NCBI GenBank assembly: GCA_025996755.1
Contig: BNTR01000160.1
Location: 1-5,275 of the forward strand
Length of the DNA: 5,275 nucleotides
Source: Bacteroidia bacterium
GTDB taxonomy: Bacteria; Bacteroidota; Bacteroidia; Bacteroidales; Azobacteroidaceae
Reading direction: 5' to 3'
The stretch's first letter is position 1, and each line of letters starts with the position of its first letter. A program made the translations under genes and the position numbers. The notes under the pieces were generated by a model, which was not told where the DNA came from, ran no database searches, and worked only from the letters and a program-made list of their open reading frames with translations. Positions 1-5,275 of this stretch are shown one piece after another.

Positions 1-821
1 CAAAAGCATTGATTACTCGTGTATATTTATACAAAGGCGACAATCAGTCAGCTTTGACTTTGGCTCAAGACATTATCACAAATTCGCCCTATGTTTTGTG
101 GACAAATGCTGAATATGGCAGTGTTTGGTCAAAAGAAGGTACTTCAGAAGTGATTTTTGAAATTGTCAATACGGATACTCAAGACTGGGGAGACCGTGAA
201 GGTATCGGTTACTTGCAAAGTGAAGATGGTTACGCCGATATGCTTGTAACAACCGCATTTACTGATTTGTTGAATGAAGATCCCGATGATGTGCGTCAAT
301 CCATTGTTGATGCATCCCATACAGACGCTATGATAGATCTTTACGGCACAGATAAAGTGTGGGTAAATAAGTTCCGTGGCAAAACAGGCGGACAAATTCC
401 TATCGCCAACATTCCTATTCTTCGTCTTTCGGAAGTGTATCTGAATGGTGCCGAAGCTGCTGTGAAGTTGGGTGGTGCTAACTTGCAAACGGCAGCCGAT
501 TACACAGAAGCCATCGCGCTACGTGCTAATCCGGCAAGTCCTGAATCTTTCACATCTGCCAACATTTCATTAGATCGCGTGTTGAAAGAACGTCGCAAAG
601 AATTGGTTGGTGAAGGTCATCGTTTCTTTGATGCATTGCGTAACAATTTGACAATCACTCGTTACACAAGTGATGCAGACAGAGGTCGTCACTACATTCT
701 GAGCGAACCGCAATCAAGACAGTTCGACAGAACATATTTCAGAACGATATTGCCGATACCGGTTGCCGAAGTCAATGCAAATCCGGTTATCAAACTGCAA
801 CAAAATCCCGGTTATAACTAA
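1..821 (+). CDS. SusD/RagB family outer-membrane nutrient-binding lipoprotein, C-terminal part (5' truncated)
   Basis: SusD-like proteins are surface lipoproteins that pair with a SusC-type TonB-dependent transporter, forming a lid that captures glycans or peptides for import. Seen here: the frame is open from the left edge (first full codon at 3), giving 272 residues, roughly the last half of a family member of about 500-600 residues. The N-terminal lipobox is outside the window. Diagnostic blocks are a TPR-like helix with LRLSEVYLNGAEAA (about 420-465), the family hallmark ERRKELVGEGHRFFDALR (about 588-641), and the classic ending LPIPVAEVNANP...QQNPGY just before the TAA stop. A leucine TTG at position 9 is an internal codon, not a start: the frame continues upstream without a stop. 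A susC-like gene is expected to the left by family convention. No further polysaccharide-utilisation gene follows; a terminator closes the unit. The substrate cannot be deduced. Family assignment is very secure. Confidence 0.95.
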   Translation, partial: KALITRVYLYKGDNQSALTLAQDIITNSPYVLWTNAEYGSVWSKEGTSEVIFEIVNTDTQDWGDREGIGYLQSEDGYADMLVTTAFTDLLNEDPDDVRQSIVDASHTDAMIDLYGTDKVWVNKFRGKTGGQIPIANIPILRLSEVYLNGAEAAVKLGGANLQTAADYTEAIALRANPASPESFTSANISLDRVLKERRKELVGEGHRFFDALRNNLTITRYTSDADRGRHYILSEPQSRQFDRTYFRTILPIPVAEVNANPVIKLQQNPGYN

Positions 822-827
822 TAACCG
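809..827 (+). other. Small inverted repeat over the susD-like stop codon
   Basis: CGGTTAT (809-815) and ATAACCG (821-827) are perfect reverse complements around a 5-nt loop, AACTA. The TAA stop (819-821) lies in the loop and the first base of the 3' arm. In the mRNA this would be a 7-bp hairpin, 13 nt before the main terminator stem. It may shield the 3' end from exonucleases or be chance. The pairing is seen directly; any role is inferred. Confidence 0.45.
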
Positions 828-837
828 ATCACTGAAT

Positions 838-873
838 TTTCAAAAGCGGATGAGCAATCGTCCGCTTTTGGTG
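838..873 (+). terminator. Intrinsic terminator of the susD-like unit
   Basis: CAAAAGCGGA (841-850) and TCCGCTTTTG (861-870) are perfect reverse complements. The pairing continues inward as T-G wobble, G-C and A-T, closing on GCAA (854-857), a GNRA-type tetraloop, for a total of 13 pairs. The 3' arm ends in CTTTTG and is followed by GTGTTTA, so the U-run is partly inside the stem. It lies 19 bases after the stop codon, as expected for the end of a SusC/SusD operon. The opposite strand has no U-run after the stem, so it looks one-directional. Confidence 0.85.
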
Positions 874-932
874 TTTATCAAGCCCTAATTTTGCCGTTTT
901 TATACATTTTTAACAGCAGCGTCAAAAAAATA

Positions 933-964
933 TTTGGTAAATTGAAAATAATGTCGTACCTTTG
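933..964 (+). promoter_or_regulatory. Bacteroidota-type promoter of the putative small RNA
   Basis: A -33 element TTTG (933-936) and a -7 element TACCTTTG (957-964) are separated by 20 bases, matching the Bacteroidota primary sigma pattern (TTTG, then TAnnTTTG). Transcription should begin a few bases after the -7 box, about 968-971. An A-rich stretch (924-930) lies just upstream. No gene starts within 260 bases, but a strong terminator lies about 120 bases downstream, so this promoter appears to drive a short RNA. Confidence 0.75.
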
Positions 965-968
965 CAGC

Positions 969-1120
969 AGATATCTGAAAGATAAAATCATAGCCAATTA
1001 TGATTCGGATTGGAAACAGAGAAGATATTTAGGCAGTGCTGCGGCTCGGTCGCTCTCGGGACGGATTGGTACCGTTACTTGTGTAAATGCAATAGGAAAC
1101 TTTGGTTTCCTATTGTTGTT
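969..1120 (+). ncRNA. Putative structured small RNA of about 150 nt, family not recognised
   Basis: The sequence between the promoter at 933-964 and the terminator at 1090-1122 would be transcribed as a discrete RNA. Visible pairings are: a hairpin AATCATA (986-992) / TATGATT (999-1005) with loop GCCAAT; around it, ATATCT (971-976) with AGATAT (1023-1028); a short ACGG (1061-1064) / CCGT (1072-1075) stem; and the terminal terminator hairpin. The middle (1033-1075) is clearly more GC-rich than its surroundings, as expected of a folded RNA in an AT-rich spacer. The only ATG-started frame inside is 10 codons (1000-1032). A 78-codon open stretch across it begins upstream of the promoter and has no protein-like features. 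I see no SRP, tmRNA, RNase P or tRNA hallmarks. Bacteroidota-specific orphan RNAs with their own promoter and terminator are known (for example 6S-Flavo and Bacteroidales-1), but I cannot match this to one from memory. The RNA could also act on neighbouring susD-type or protease transcripts; that is speculation. 5' and 3' ends are approximate. Confidence 0.6.
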
Positions 1121-1122
1121 TG
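1090..1122 (+). terminator. Intrinsic terminator of the putative small RNA
   Basis: CAATAGGAAAC (1090-1100) and GTTTCCTATTG (1105-1115) form a perfect 11-bp stem with a 4-nt TTTG loop, followed directly by the T-rich tail TTGTTTGT. It stands alone between the promoter at 933-964 and the protease promoter at 1182-1213, so it ends the small RNA rather than any coding gene. Without the upstream promoter it might be read as a leader attenuator of the protease gene, but that gene has its own promoter downstream of this stem. Confidence 0.85.
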
Positions 1123-1181
1123 TATAAAAGCCTGACTTGTACTTCCTTCAAATAGCCATACACGAAAAAAATCTATAATCT

Positions 1182-1213
1182 ATTGCATATTCCCATTCTT
1201 TTATATACCTTTG
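1182..1213 (+). promoter_or_regulatory. Promoter of the M16 peptidase gene
   Basis: A -7 box TACCTTTG (1206-1213) is preceded, 20 bases upstream, by ATTG (1182-1185), a three-of-four match to the -33 TTTG element. The predicted start of transcription near 1218-1220 leaves a leader of only about 20 nt before the ATG at 1238. The stretch between the small-RNA terminator and this promoter (1123-1181) shows nothing else beyond an A-run at 1165-1171. Confidence 0.7.
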
Positions 1214-1237
1214 TGCGATGATTCAACATAAAAAACG

Positions 1238-4138
1238 ATGAAAAATATTAGACAGATTTTATTGGTAGCACTGTGCTTATTGCTTAGCACAAATGCCAAT
1301 GCAGAGGGGCTGAATGCCTTTAAGTTGCCCAATGGGCTGAGTGTGTTTGTTTGGGAGGATGAGACTGCGCCCAATGTGTTTGGTACGGTGGTGGTGAACG
1401 TGGGGTCGAAGGAAGAACCTGCCGAATACACCGGGTTGGCGCACTACCTTGAACACATGCTGTTTAAGGGGACGGAAAAAATTGGTGCTGTGGATTGGGC
1501 TAAGGAAAAGCCTGTCTATGAGCAGATTATCGCCAAATACGACGAGCGGGCGGCGGCTACCGACCCACTCGTCAAAGAAAATTTGGCAAAAGAAATCAAC
1601 AGACTGACGATGGAGGCGGCGCAATACAGCCGGTCGAATGAATTTTCGGGCATCGTGCAGGGGATGGCGGGCGAAAGGTTGAATGCTTTCACAAGTTATG
1701 ACCTGACCGTTTATCATAATATATTTCCGCCTTCGGAAACTTACAAGTGGCTGCAACTGTATTCAGAGCGACTCATCAACCCCGTTTTTCGCAGTTTTCA
1801 ACCTGAATTGGAAACCGTGTATGAAGAATACAATCGCGAACAGGACAACTCTGCCCGCCGAGAGCAGGAATTTCTTTTGAACACTATTTTTGCCGGACAC
1901 CCCTATTCACGTCCGCTCATTGGGCTGCCCGAACACTTGAAAAACCCGCAACTGAGCCAACTAATCGCCTTTTATAATACTTGGTATGTGCCCAACAATA
2001 TGGCTCTGGTGCTCGTGGGCAATATTAAGACCAAGGAGATTATTCCGTTGGTGAAAGCAACGTTTGGACGATTGGCAAGCAAGCCGCTGCCGGAACGTAA
2101 GGCATATCCCGAAACGCCGCTCAAAGGGCGTAAGGAAGTGAGTGCTAAATTGTCGCAGTATCCCAACGTGATGCTCGCTTTTCCGGGTATTCCGGCGGCA
2201 AGTAAAGATGAAATCGCAGTGGACATTTGCACCTCCATCCTGTCTAACAGTGCAAATACGGGATTGATAGACAAATTAGTTCTGGATGGCGATTTGTTGG
2301 GTGCCAGGGTTGAGGTTGCCGCCTTGAAAGAGCGGGGATGGCTTTTAGTGCAGGCGGTGCCGTATTATGATGCCAATCAACGCCGGTTTGAATCGTTGAA
2401 ATCAACCGAAAAAGCCCTTTTGAAAGAAATCAAAAAACTACAGGAAGGCAAATTTGAAGATTGGCTGGTGCAGTCTGTTAAAAGCGATTTGATTCGCTCT
2501 TTTGACCTCTCTATGGAATCTAATTTTGATTTCCAAAATCCTAAAGCTATGAGGATTGCCGAAGCATTTGTCAACGGCAAAGACATACAGGAATTGTTGC
2601 AATATAAAGAACGGGTAGAAGCCATCACGACGGACGAAATCAAAGCGGCTGCCAAACGATATTTTGGCTCCGACTATTACGCCCTCTACCTCAACGAAGG
2701 CAAACCGGCAAAAAGCAAGGATTTGGAAAAGCCTGATATAGAGCCAATTAAGCCGCTTCGAGGCGCAGAATCGGAATATGCCAAGGAATTTCGTCATTTG
2801 CCCGTCAAACACGGCAAGCCGGCGTATGCCGATATGAATGCGGTGGAAATTCGCGCGGTCAACGACCTTTCCAAATTGTATTACACGCAAAATCCGGAAA
2901 ATGATATTTTCACTTTGACACTGAAATTTGGTATCGGCACAGAAAAGATGCCCAAGTTGGAATTTGCTGCGCAGTTGATGAATAATGCGGGCATTATGGG
3001 CAGTTTGGACGCCCAAGCCGTGAAGCAAGAGTTCAGTAATCTGGGCGCAACTTGCCGCTATGGCGTGGACAACAACTATTTGTATGTCTCTCTGACCGGC
3101 TTTGAAGCCAACCTGACTGAGGCGTGCAACCTGATGACACGTCAGATTTTGTTGCCGCAATTGGATGAAAAACAGATGAACAGCCTGATAGGTAGCTATT
3201 ACCAACGACGAAAAATCGAAAAAACGTTCTCCGCCGCTTTGAGTGATGCTTTAAAAAATTATTTGTTGTACAAAGACAAGTCGGACTATATCAACCGTTT
3301 GACTTTGGAAGAAATCACCGAATTGACCATCAGCAATTTGACCGGCGAATTTCAGCGGGCAACCGACTACGAGGCGCAAATCCACTATGTGGGCACGCTG
3401 CCGGTCGATGATGTCCACGCCATTTTGAGCGCAAACTTGCCGCTGAAGCAAGGCGAAAAAGCCACCACATCGCCGGAAATCAGGGCGCGAGTGGAATATA
3501 AAGAAAACACCGTTTTCTTCTTGCCCGACAATGAAGCCAAGCAAAGCACAATCTATTTTTACGTTGAAGGCGACGATTACAAGAAAGAAAAAGACCCTTA
3601 TGCAGATGCTTTTAACGCCTATTTTAACGGTGGATTCACCGGTTTGGTTTTGTCGGAAATTCGCGAATATCGTTCGCTGGCTTATTCTGCGGGAGGGGGT
3701 TATCAGACACCGCCGGTGGAAAATAAGAAAGCCCTTTTCATTGGTATGGTGGGTACGCAGGCGGATAAAACACAAGAAGCCGTTGACGTGTTTATAGATT
3801 TGCTGACCAATATGCCGCAACACCCCGAACGCTTCACCGACATCAAAAATTTCCTGAAAGGCGAAGCCTCCATCGCGAAGCCACACTACCGCGAAGCCAG
3901 TCAAACGTATGAACGCTGGAGGCAACGCGGCTACACCCAATCGCCGGCAGAAACCAATCAGGCAGCAATTGAAGCCCTCACGTTCGACGACATTGTGAAA
4001 TTCTACAACGACCACATCAAAGGTCGCCCCATCGCAATAGCCATTGTCGGCAATCCCAAAATGATTGACGAAAAAGCATTGGAAAAATACGGCAAGGTAA
4101 CAAAATTGTCATCATCGAAAGTGTTCAGCACCAAGTAG
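1238..4138 (+). CDS. Secreted M16 family zinc metallopeptidase (pitrilysin/insulinase-like, two-half protein)
   Basis: M16 peptidases are clam-shaped zinc proteases that enclose and cleave peptides or small unfolded proteins. The 966 residues match two fused M16 halves. A Sec signal peptide is clear: basic residues 2-5, hydrophobic 6-16, AxA site with cleavage after A22. The cysteine at 13 lacks a proper lipobox, so a soluble periplasmic enzyme is likely. The inverted zinc motif HYLEH is at 69-73 in the context GLAHYLEHMLFKGT; the distal ligand is probably E197 in VYEEYNRE. The first M16_C domain opens near 245-263 (FYNTWYVPNNMALVLVGNI). The second half (about 535-966) has no HxxEH, as usual. 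It carries R809 and Y816 in IREYRSLAY, equivalent to the substrate-binding R/Y pair, and a second FYNDHIKGRPIAIAIVGN block at 922-939. A charged helical insert (about 87-135) separates the two zinc-ligand segments. The start is supported by the signal peptide and the 20-nt leader; there is no clear Shine-Dalgarno. Own promoter, monocistronic in appearance. Physiological substrate unknown; no T9SS C-terminal domain seen. Confidence 0.94.
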   Translation: MKNIRQILLVALCLLLSTNANAEGLNAFKLPNGLSVFVWEDETAPNVFGTVVVNVGSKEEPAEYTGLAHYLEHMLFKGTEKIGAVDWAKEKPVYEQIIAKYDERAAATDPLVKENLAKEINRLTMEAAQYSRSNEFSGIVQGMAGERLNAFTSYDLTVYHNIFPPSETYKWLQLYSERLINPVFRSFQPELETVYEEYNREQDNSARREQEFLLNTIFAGHPYSRPLIGLPEHLKNPQLSQLIAFYNTWYVPNNMALVLVGNIKTKEIIPLVKATFGRLASKPLPERKAYPETPLKGRKEVSAKLSQYPNVMLAFPGIPAASKDEIAVDICTSILSNSANTGLIDKLVLDGDLLGARVEVAALKERGWLLVQAVPYYDANQRRFESLKSTEKALLKEIKKLQEGKFEDWLVQSVKSDLIRSFDLSMESNFDFQNPKAMRIAEAFVNGKDIQELLQYKERVEAITTDEIKAAAKRYFGSDYYALYLNEGKPAKSKDLEKPDIEPIKPLRGAESEYAKEFRHLPVKHGKPAYADMNAVEIRAVNDLSKLYYTQNPENDIFTLTLKFGIGTEKMPKLEFAAQLMNNAGIMGSLDAQAVKQEFSNLGATCRYGVDNNYLYVSLTGFEANLTEACNLMTRQILLPQLDEKQMNSLIGSYYQRRKIEKTFSAALSDALKNYLLYKDKSDYINRLTLEEITELTISNLTGEFQRATDYEAQIHYVGTLPVDDVHAILSANLPLKQGEKATTSPEIRARVEYKENTVFFLPDNEAKQSTIYFYVEGDDYKKEKDPYADAFNAYFNGGFTGLVLSEIREYRSLAYSAGGGYQTPPVENKKALFIGMVGTQADKTQEAVDVFIDLLTNMPQHPERFTDIKNFLKGEASIAKPHYREASQTYERWRQRGYTQSPAETNQAAIEALTFDDIVKFYNDHIKGRPIAIAIVGNPKMIDEKALEKYGKVTKLSSSKVFSTK

Positions 4139-4232
4139 TAACATTTATGTTCCTAAAGCTCTGCTGGCATTCAAGCATACTGTTAAGCGGGAGGGGAAAA
4201 AGGAGTAATTTTATAAAATATTTTTGCAAAAA
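4139..4232. other. Spacer after the peptidase gene, no clear terminator
   Basis: No GC-rich stem with a T-tail is visible after the TAG stop. Only a weak 5-bp AT stem, AACAT (4140-4144) / ATGTT (4147-4151), lies right after the stop, with too small a loop to be convincing. A purine-rich run (4190-4206, GGGAGGGGAAAAAGGAG) looks like a Shine-Dalgarno sequence but has no start codon at a useful distance. The AT-rich tract from 4207, including the palindrome TTTTTGCAAAAA (4221-4232), could be an upstream activating element of the rho promoter. Peptidase transcripts may be ended by Rho itself or run on into rho. Confidence 0.4.
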
Positions 4233-4266
4233 TTTGTTGGTTTTCCGAAAAATTGTTGTACCTTTG
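4233..4266 (+). promoter_or_regulatory. Bacteroidota-type promoter of rho
   Basis: A -7 box TACCTTTG (4259-4266) is preceded by TTTG (4233-4236), giving a 22-base spacer, slightly longer than the 20 bases of the other two promoters here. GTTG (4236-4239) would give a 19-base spacer instead. The flanking bases make 13 identical positions (GTACCTTTGCAGC) with the small-RNA promoter. Predicted transcription start is about 4270-4273, leaving roughly 90 nt of leader before the rho ATG. Confidence 0.75.
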
Positions 4267-4269
4267 CAG

Positions 4270-4363
4270 CCGTAAATACCAAGTCGCTCATCGCGGCACT
4301 GTGCAATTCATTCCCACACAACGATTTACAGAAAAAAAATTTAATAAACATATCACAGATTTT
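4270..4363 (+). promoter_or_regulatory. rho 5' leader with C-rich, G-free segment
   Basis: The inferred leader has two halves. GTAAAT (4272-4277) can pair with ATTTAC (4324-4329), enclosing the first part. Inside it, 4304-4322 has eight C and no G, the composition favoured by Rho at rut sites. From 4330 to 4363 it is A/T-rich and probably unstructured, which suits Bacteroidota translation initiation without a Shine-Dalgarno. In E. coli rho is autoregulated by Rho-dependent attenuation in its leader; whether that happens here is inference from composition only. Confidence 0.35.
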
Positions 4364-5275
4364 ATGCAGAAATACACTATTTTGCAACTTAAAGACATGG
4401 AACAGGGCAATTTGATTGCTCTGGCAAAGGAACTCGGATTAAACAAAGTGGAAAAATTAGACAAAGATGCCCTTGTTTATCAAATCTTAGACCAGCAAGC
4501 GGTCACTAATGCGGCTATTCTCTCGCAGAATATGCCAACAGAGATGCCTGAGCGTCGTCGCGGACGTCCGGCAGGGTCAAAAAACCAAAAGACGAAGGCT
4601 AAGAAGGAACAGCCTGCGCCGGCGGCTACGCCTGCCACTACGCCTGCCACTGCGCCCGCCACGCCCGTCGTTGCCGCCGCACCGGTTGCCGACAAGAAGG
4701 AAGCGGCGGCTGAAAAGCCGGGAAAAGTGGTCAAAAGACGCCGCGAACGCATCGAAAATGAAGCCGCGCAGTCGGAACTCCCGTTCGACATGAACCCGCG
4801 CCAAGTGCCGCCTGCCCCAACAGCAGCAAGCGAAGCCGCGCCGGAGGATGCTGCCGCAACCGCCAAAGTGGTTTTTCGCCACAGCCCGGAAGTGAAAACG
4901 ATTATGGACGAGGTTTTGTTTACATCCAAAAATCCCAATCAAAACCCCAACCAGCAGAAAAAAAATCTTAATCCCAATGCACAAAAGGCGATTCAGCCGC
5001 ATCAACCCAACAATAATCCTAACAACACGCCTAATCCCAACCCCAATAATCAGAATCCCAATAATCAAAATCCCAACCAGAACCAGAATCCGAATAAAAA
5101 CAAGGCATTCGACTTTGAGGGCATTCTCACGGGTGTTGGGGTGCTGGAAATGATGCAGGAAGGGTACGGATTTTTGCGCTCGTCGGATTATAATTACCTC
5201 TCGTCGGCAGACGACGTGTATGTGTCGCAGTCGCAAATCAAACTCTTTGGCTTGAAAACGGGCGACGTGGTGGAA
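4364..5275 (+). CDS. rho: Transcription termination factor Rho, N-terminal part with long disordered insertion (3' truncated)
   Basis: Rho is the hexameric RNA-dependent ATPase/helicase that ends untranslated transcripts. The ATG at 4364 opens a frame of 304 codons with no stop up to the right edge. Residues 4-46 form the small helical Rho_N domain ([20 protein letters not shown]). An AT-hook-like basic patch follows (RRRGRPAG, 64-71). Residues 84-109 are Ala/Pro/Thr-rich, 111-133 strongly charged, and 189-247 almost entirely Asn, Pro and Gln. The cold-shock RNA-binding domain starts near 257 with [16 protein letters not shown]. By direct gap-free alignment with E. coli Rho (offset 206) the primary RNA-site residues F62, F64, R66, D78 and Y80 correspond to Y268, F270, R272, D284 and Y286; all are kept except conservative F-to-Y at 268. 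The ATPase domain (Walker A/B, Q- and R-loops) lies beyond the window. An N-terminal insertion of about 206 residues relative to E. coli is a known trait of Bacteroidota Rho. No in-frame alternative start precedes this ATG after the predicted transcription start. Confidence 0.95.
   Translation, partial: MQKYTILQLKDMEQGNLIALAKELGLNKVEKLDKDALVYQILDQQAVTNAAILSQNMPTEMPERRRGRPAGSKNQKTKAKKEQPAPAATPATTPATAPATPVVAAAPVADKKEAAAEKPGKVVKRRRERIENEAAQSELPFDMNPRQVPPAPTAASEAAPEDAAATAKVVFRHSPEVKTIMDEVLFTSKNPNQNPNQQKKNLNPNAQKAIQPHQPNNNPNNTPNPNPNNQNPNNQNPNQNQNPNKNKAFDFEGILTGVGVLEMMQEGYGFLRSSDYNYLSSADDVYVSQSQIKLFGLKTGDVVE
4628..4663 (+). repeat. 12-bp in-frame tandem repeat in rho (Thr-Pro-Ala-Thr)
   Basis: ACGCCTGCCACT occurs twice in perfect tandem (4628-4639, 4640-4651), followed by a diverged third copy (4652-4663). 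It encodes [12 protein letters not shown] at residues 89-100 of the disordered linker. Because the unit is a multiple of three, copy-number change would keep the frame. Confidence 0.8.
5042..5077 (+). repeat. 15-bp in-frame tandem repeat in rho (Pro-Asn-Asn-Gln-Asn)
   Basis: CCCAATAATCAGAAT (5042-5056) and CCCAATAATCAAAAT (5057-5071) differ at one base and are followed by the start of a third, degenerate copy. They encode PNNQN twice (residues 227-236) inside the Asn/Pro/Gln tract. The near-identical DNA suggests recent expansion by slippage or unequal exchange. Confidence 0.8.

Noticed and set aside
969..1120. Assignment of the small RNA to 6S RNA, SRP RNA, tmRNA or RNase P RNA
   Set aside because: No long rod with a central bubble, no SRP tetraloop region, no tRNA-like ends and too short for RNase P or tmRNA. 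Family left open.
891..1127. 78-codon open frame on the + strand
   Set aside because: It starts upstream of the promoter at 933-964 with a TTG, runs through promoter and terminator stem, and its product has no protein-like composition or domain.
966..1237. Riboswitch or attenuator leader controlling the M16 peptidase gene
   Set aside because: A separate, well-spaced promoter (1182-1213) lies after the terminator stem and directly before the gene, so a cis-acting leader is less likely than an independent RNA.
2438..4015. Two long minus-strand frames (2438-3205 and 3251-4015)
   Set aside because: Both lie fully inside the well-supported M16 peptidase gene, have no recognisable motifs and no promoter; they are mirror images of its codon bias.
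4224..4415. 63-codon open frame on the + strand, preceded by a purine-rich GGGAGGGG...GGAG run
   Set aside because: It overlaps the rho promoter and the first codons of rho in another frame and begins with TTG; the purine run is at an awkward distance. Best explained as chance.
5029..5100. CRISPR-like or microsatellite array
   Set aside because: The repeats are short, adjacent without spacers, and in frame with Rho, encoding its Asn/Pro/Gln tract.
4480..5236. Minus-strand frames (4480-4938, 4577-5236) and a + strand Arg-rich frame (4509-4793) over rho
   Set aside because: Low-complexity products (Ala/Gly-rich, Ile/Val-rich, Arg/Leu-rich) arise from the repetitive Ala/Pro and Asn/Pro codons of Rho read in wrong frames.

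Overview
The window looks like chromosomal DNA from a member of the Bacteroidota, probably order Bacteroidales. Four signs support this. It starts with the C-terminal part of a SusD/RagB-type outer-membrane nutrient-binding protein, a family typical of this phylum. It ends with the N-terminal 304 codons of transcription terminator Rho, carrying the long disordered Asn/Gln/Pro-rich insertion known from Bacteroidota Rho. Three putative promoters have the Bacteroidota -7 box TAnnTTTG (here always TACCTTTG) with an upstream TTG/TTTG element. The start codons lack clear Shine-Dalgarno sequences. Everything assigned lies on the + strand.

Layout. (1) 1-821: end of a susD-like gene, open at the left edge. 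Its susC partner, if present, would lie further left. The gene closes with a small hairpin over the stop codon and then a strong intrinsic terminator (838-873). (2) 871-1237: a long intergenic region that is not empty. It holds a complete-looking small transcription unit: a promoter (933-964), about 150 nt of structured non-protein-coding sequence, and a perfect 11-bp stem with a TTTG loop and T-rich tail as terminator (1090-1122). This is the best candidate in the window for something undescribed. I could not assign it to a named RNA family by eye. (3) 1182-1213: a separate promoter for the next gene. (4) 1238-4138: a complete 966-residue secreted M16 (pitrilysin/insulinase-type) zinc metalloprotease with signal peptide, intact HxxEH site and R/Y pair, and an inactive second half. 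(5) 4139-4363: rho promoter and a roughly 90-nt leader with a C-rich, G-free stretch. (6) 4364-5275: rho, cut by the right edge shortly after the start of its RNA-binding cold-shock domain.

The genes do not form one operon. The susD-like gene ends at a terminator, and the ncRNA, the protease and rho each appear to have their own promoter. The susD-like protein and the protease both act at the cell envelope (glycan or peptide uptake and periplasmic proteolysis), but the sequence shows no direct functional link. Rho is a housekeeping RNA helicase/termination factor whose disordered insertion is reported in gut Bacteroides to support phase separation.
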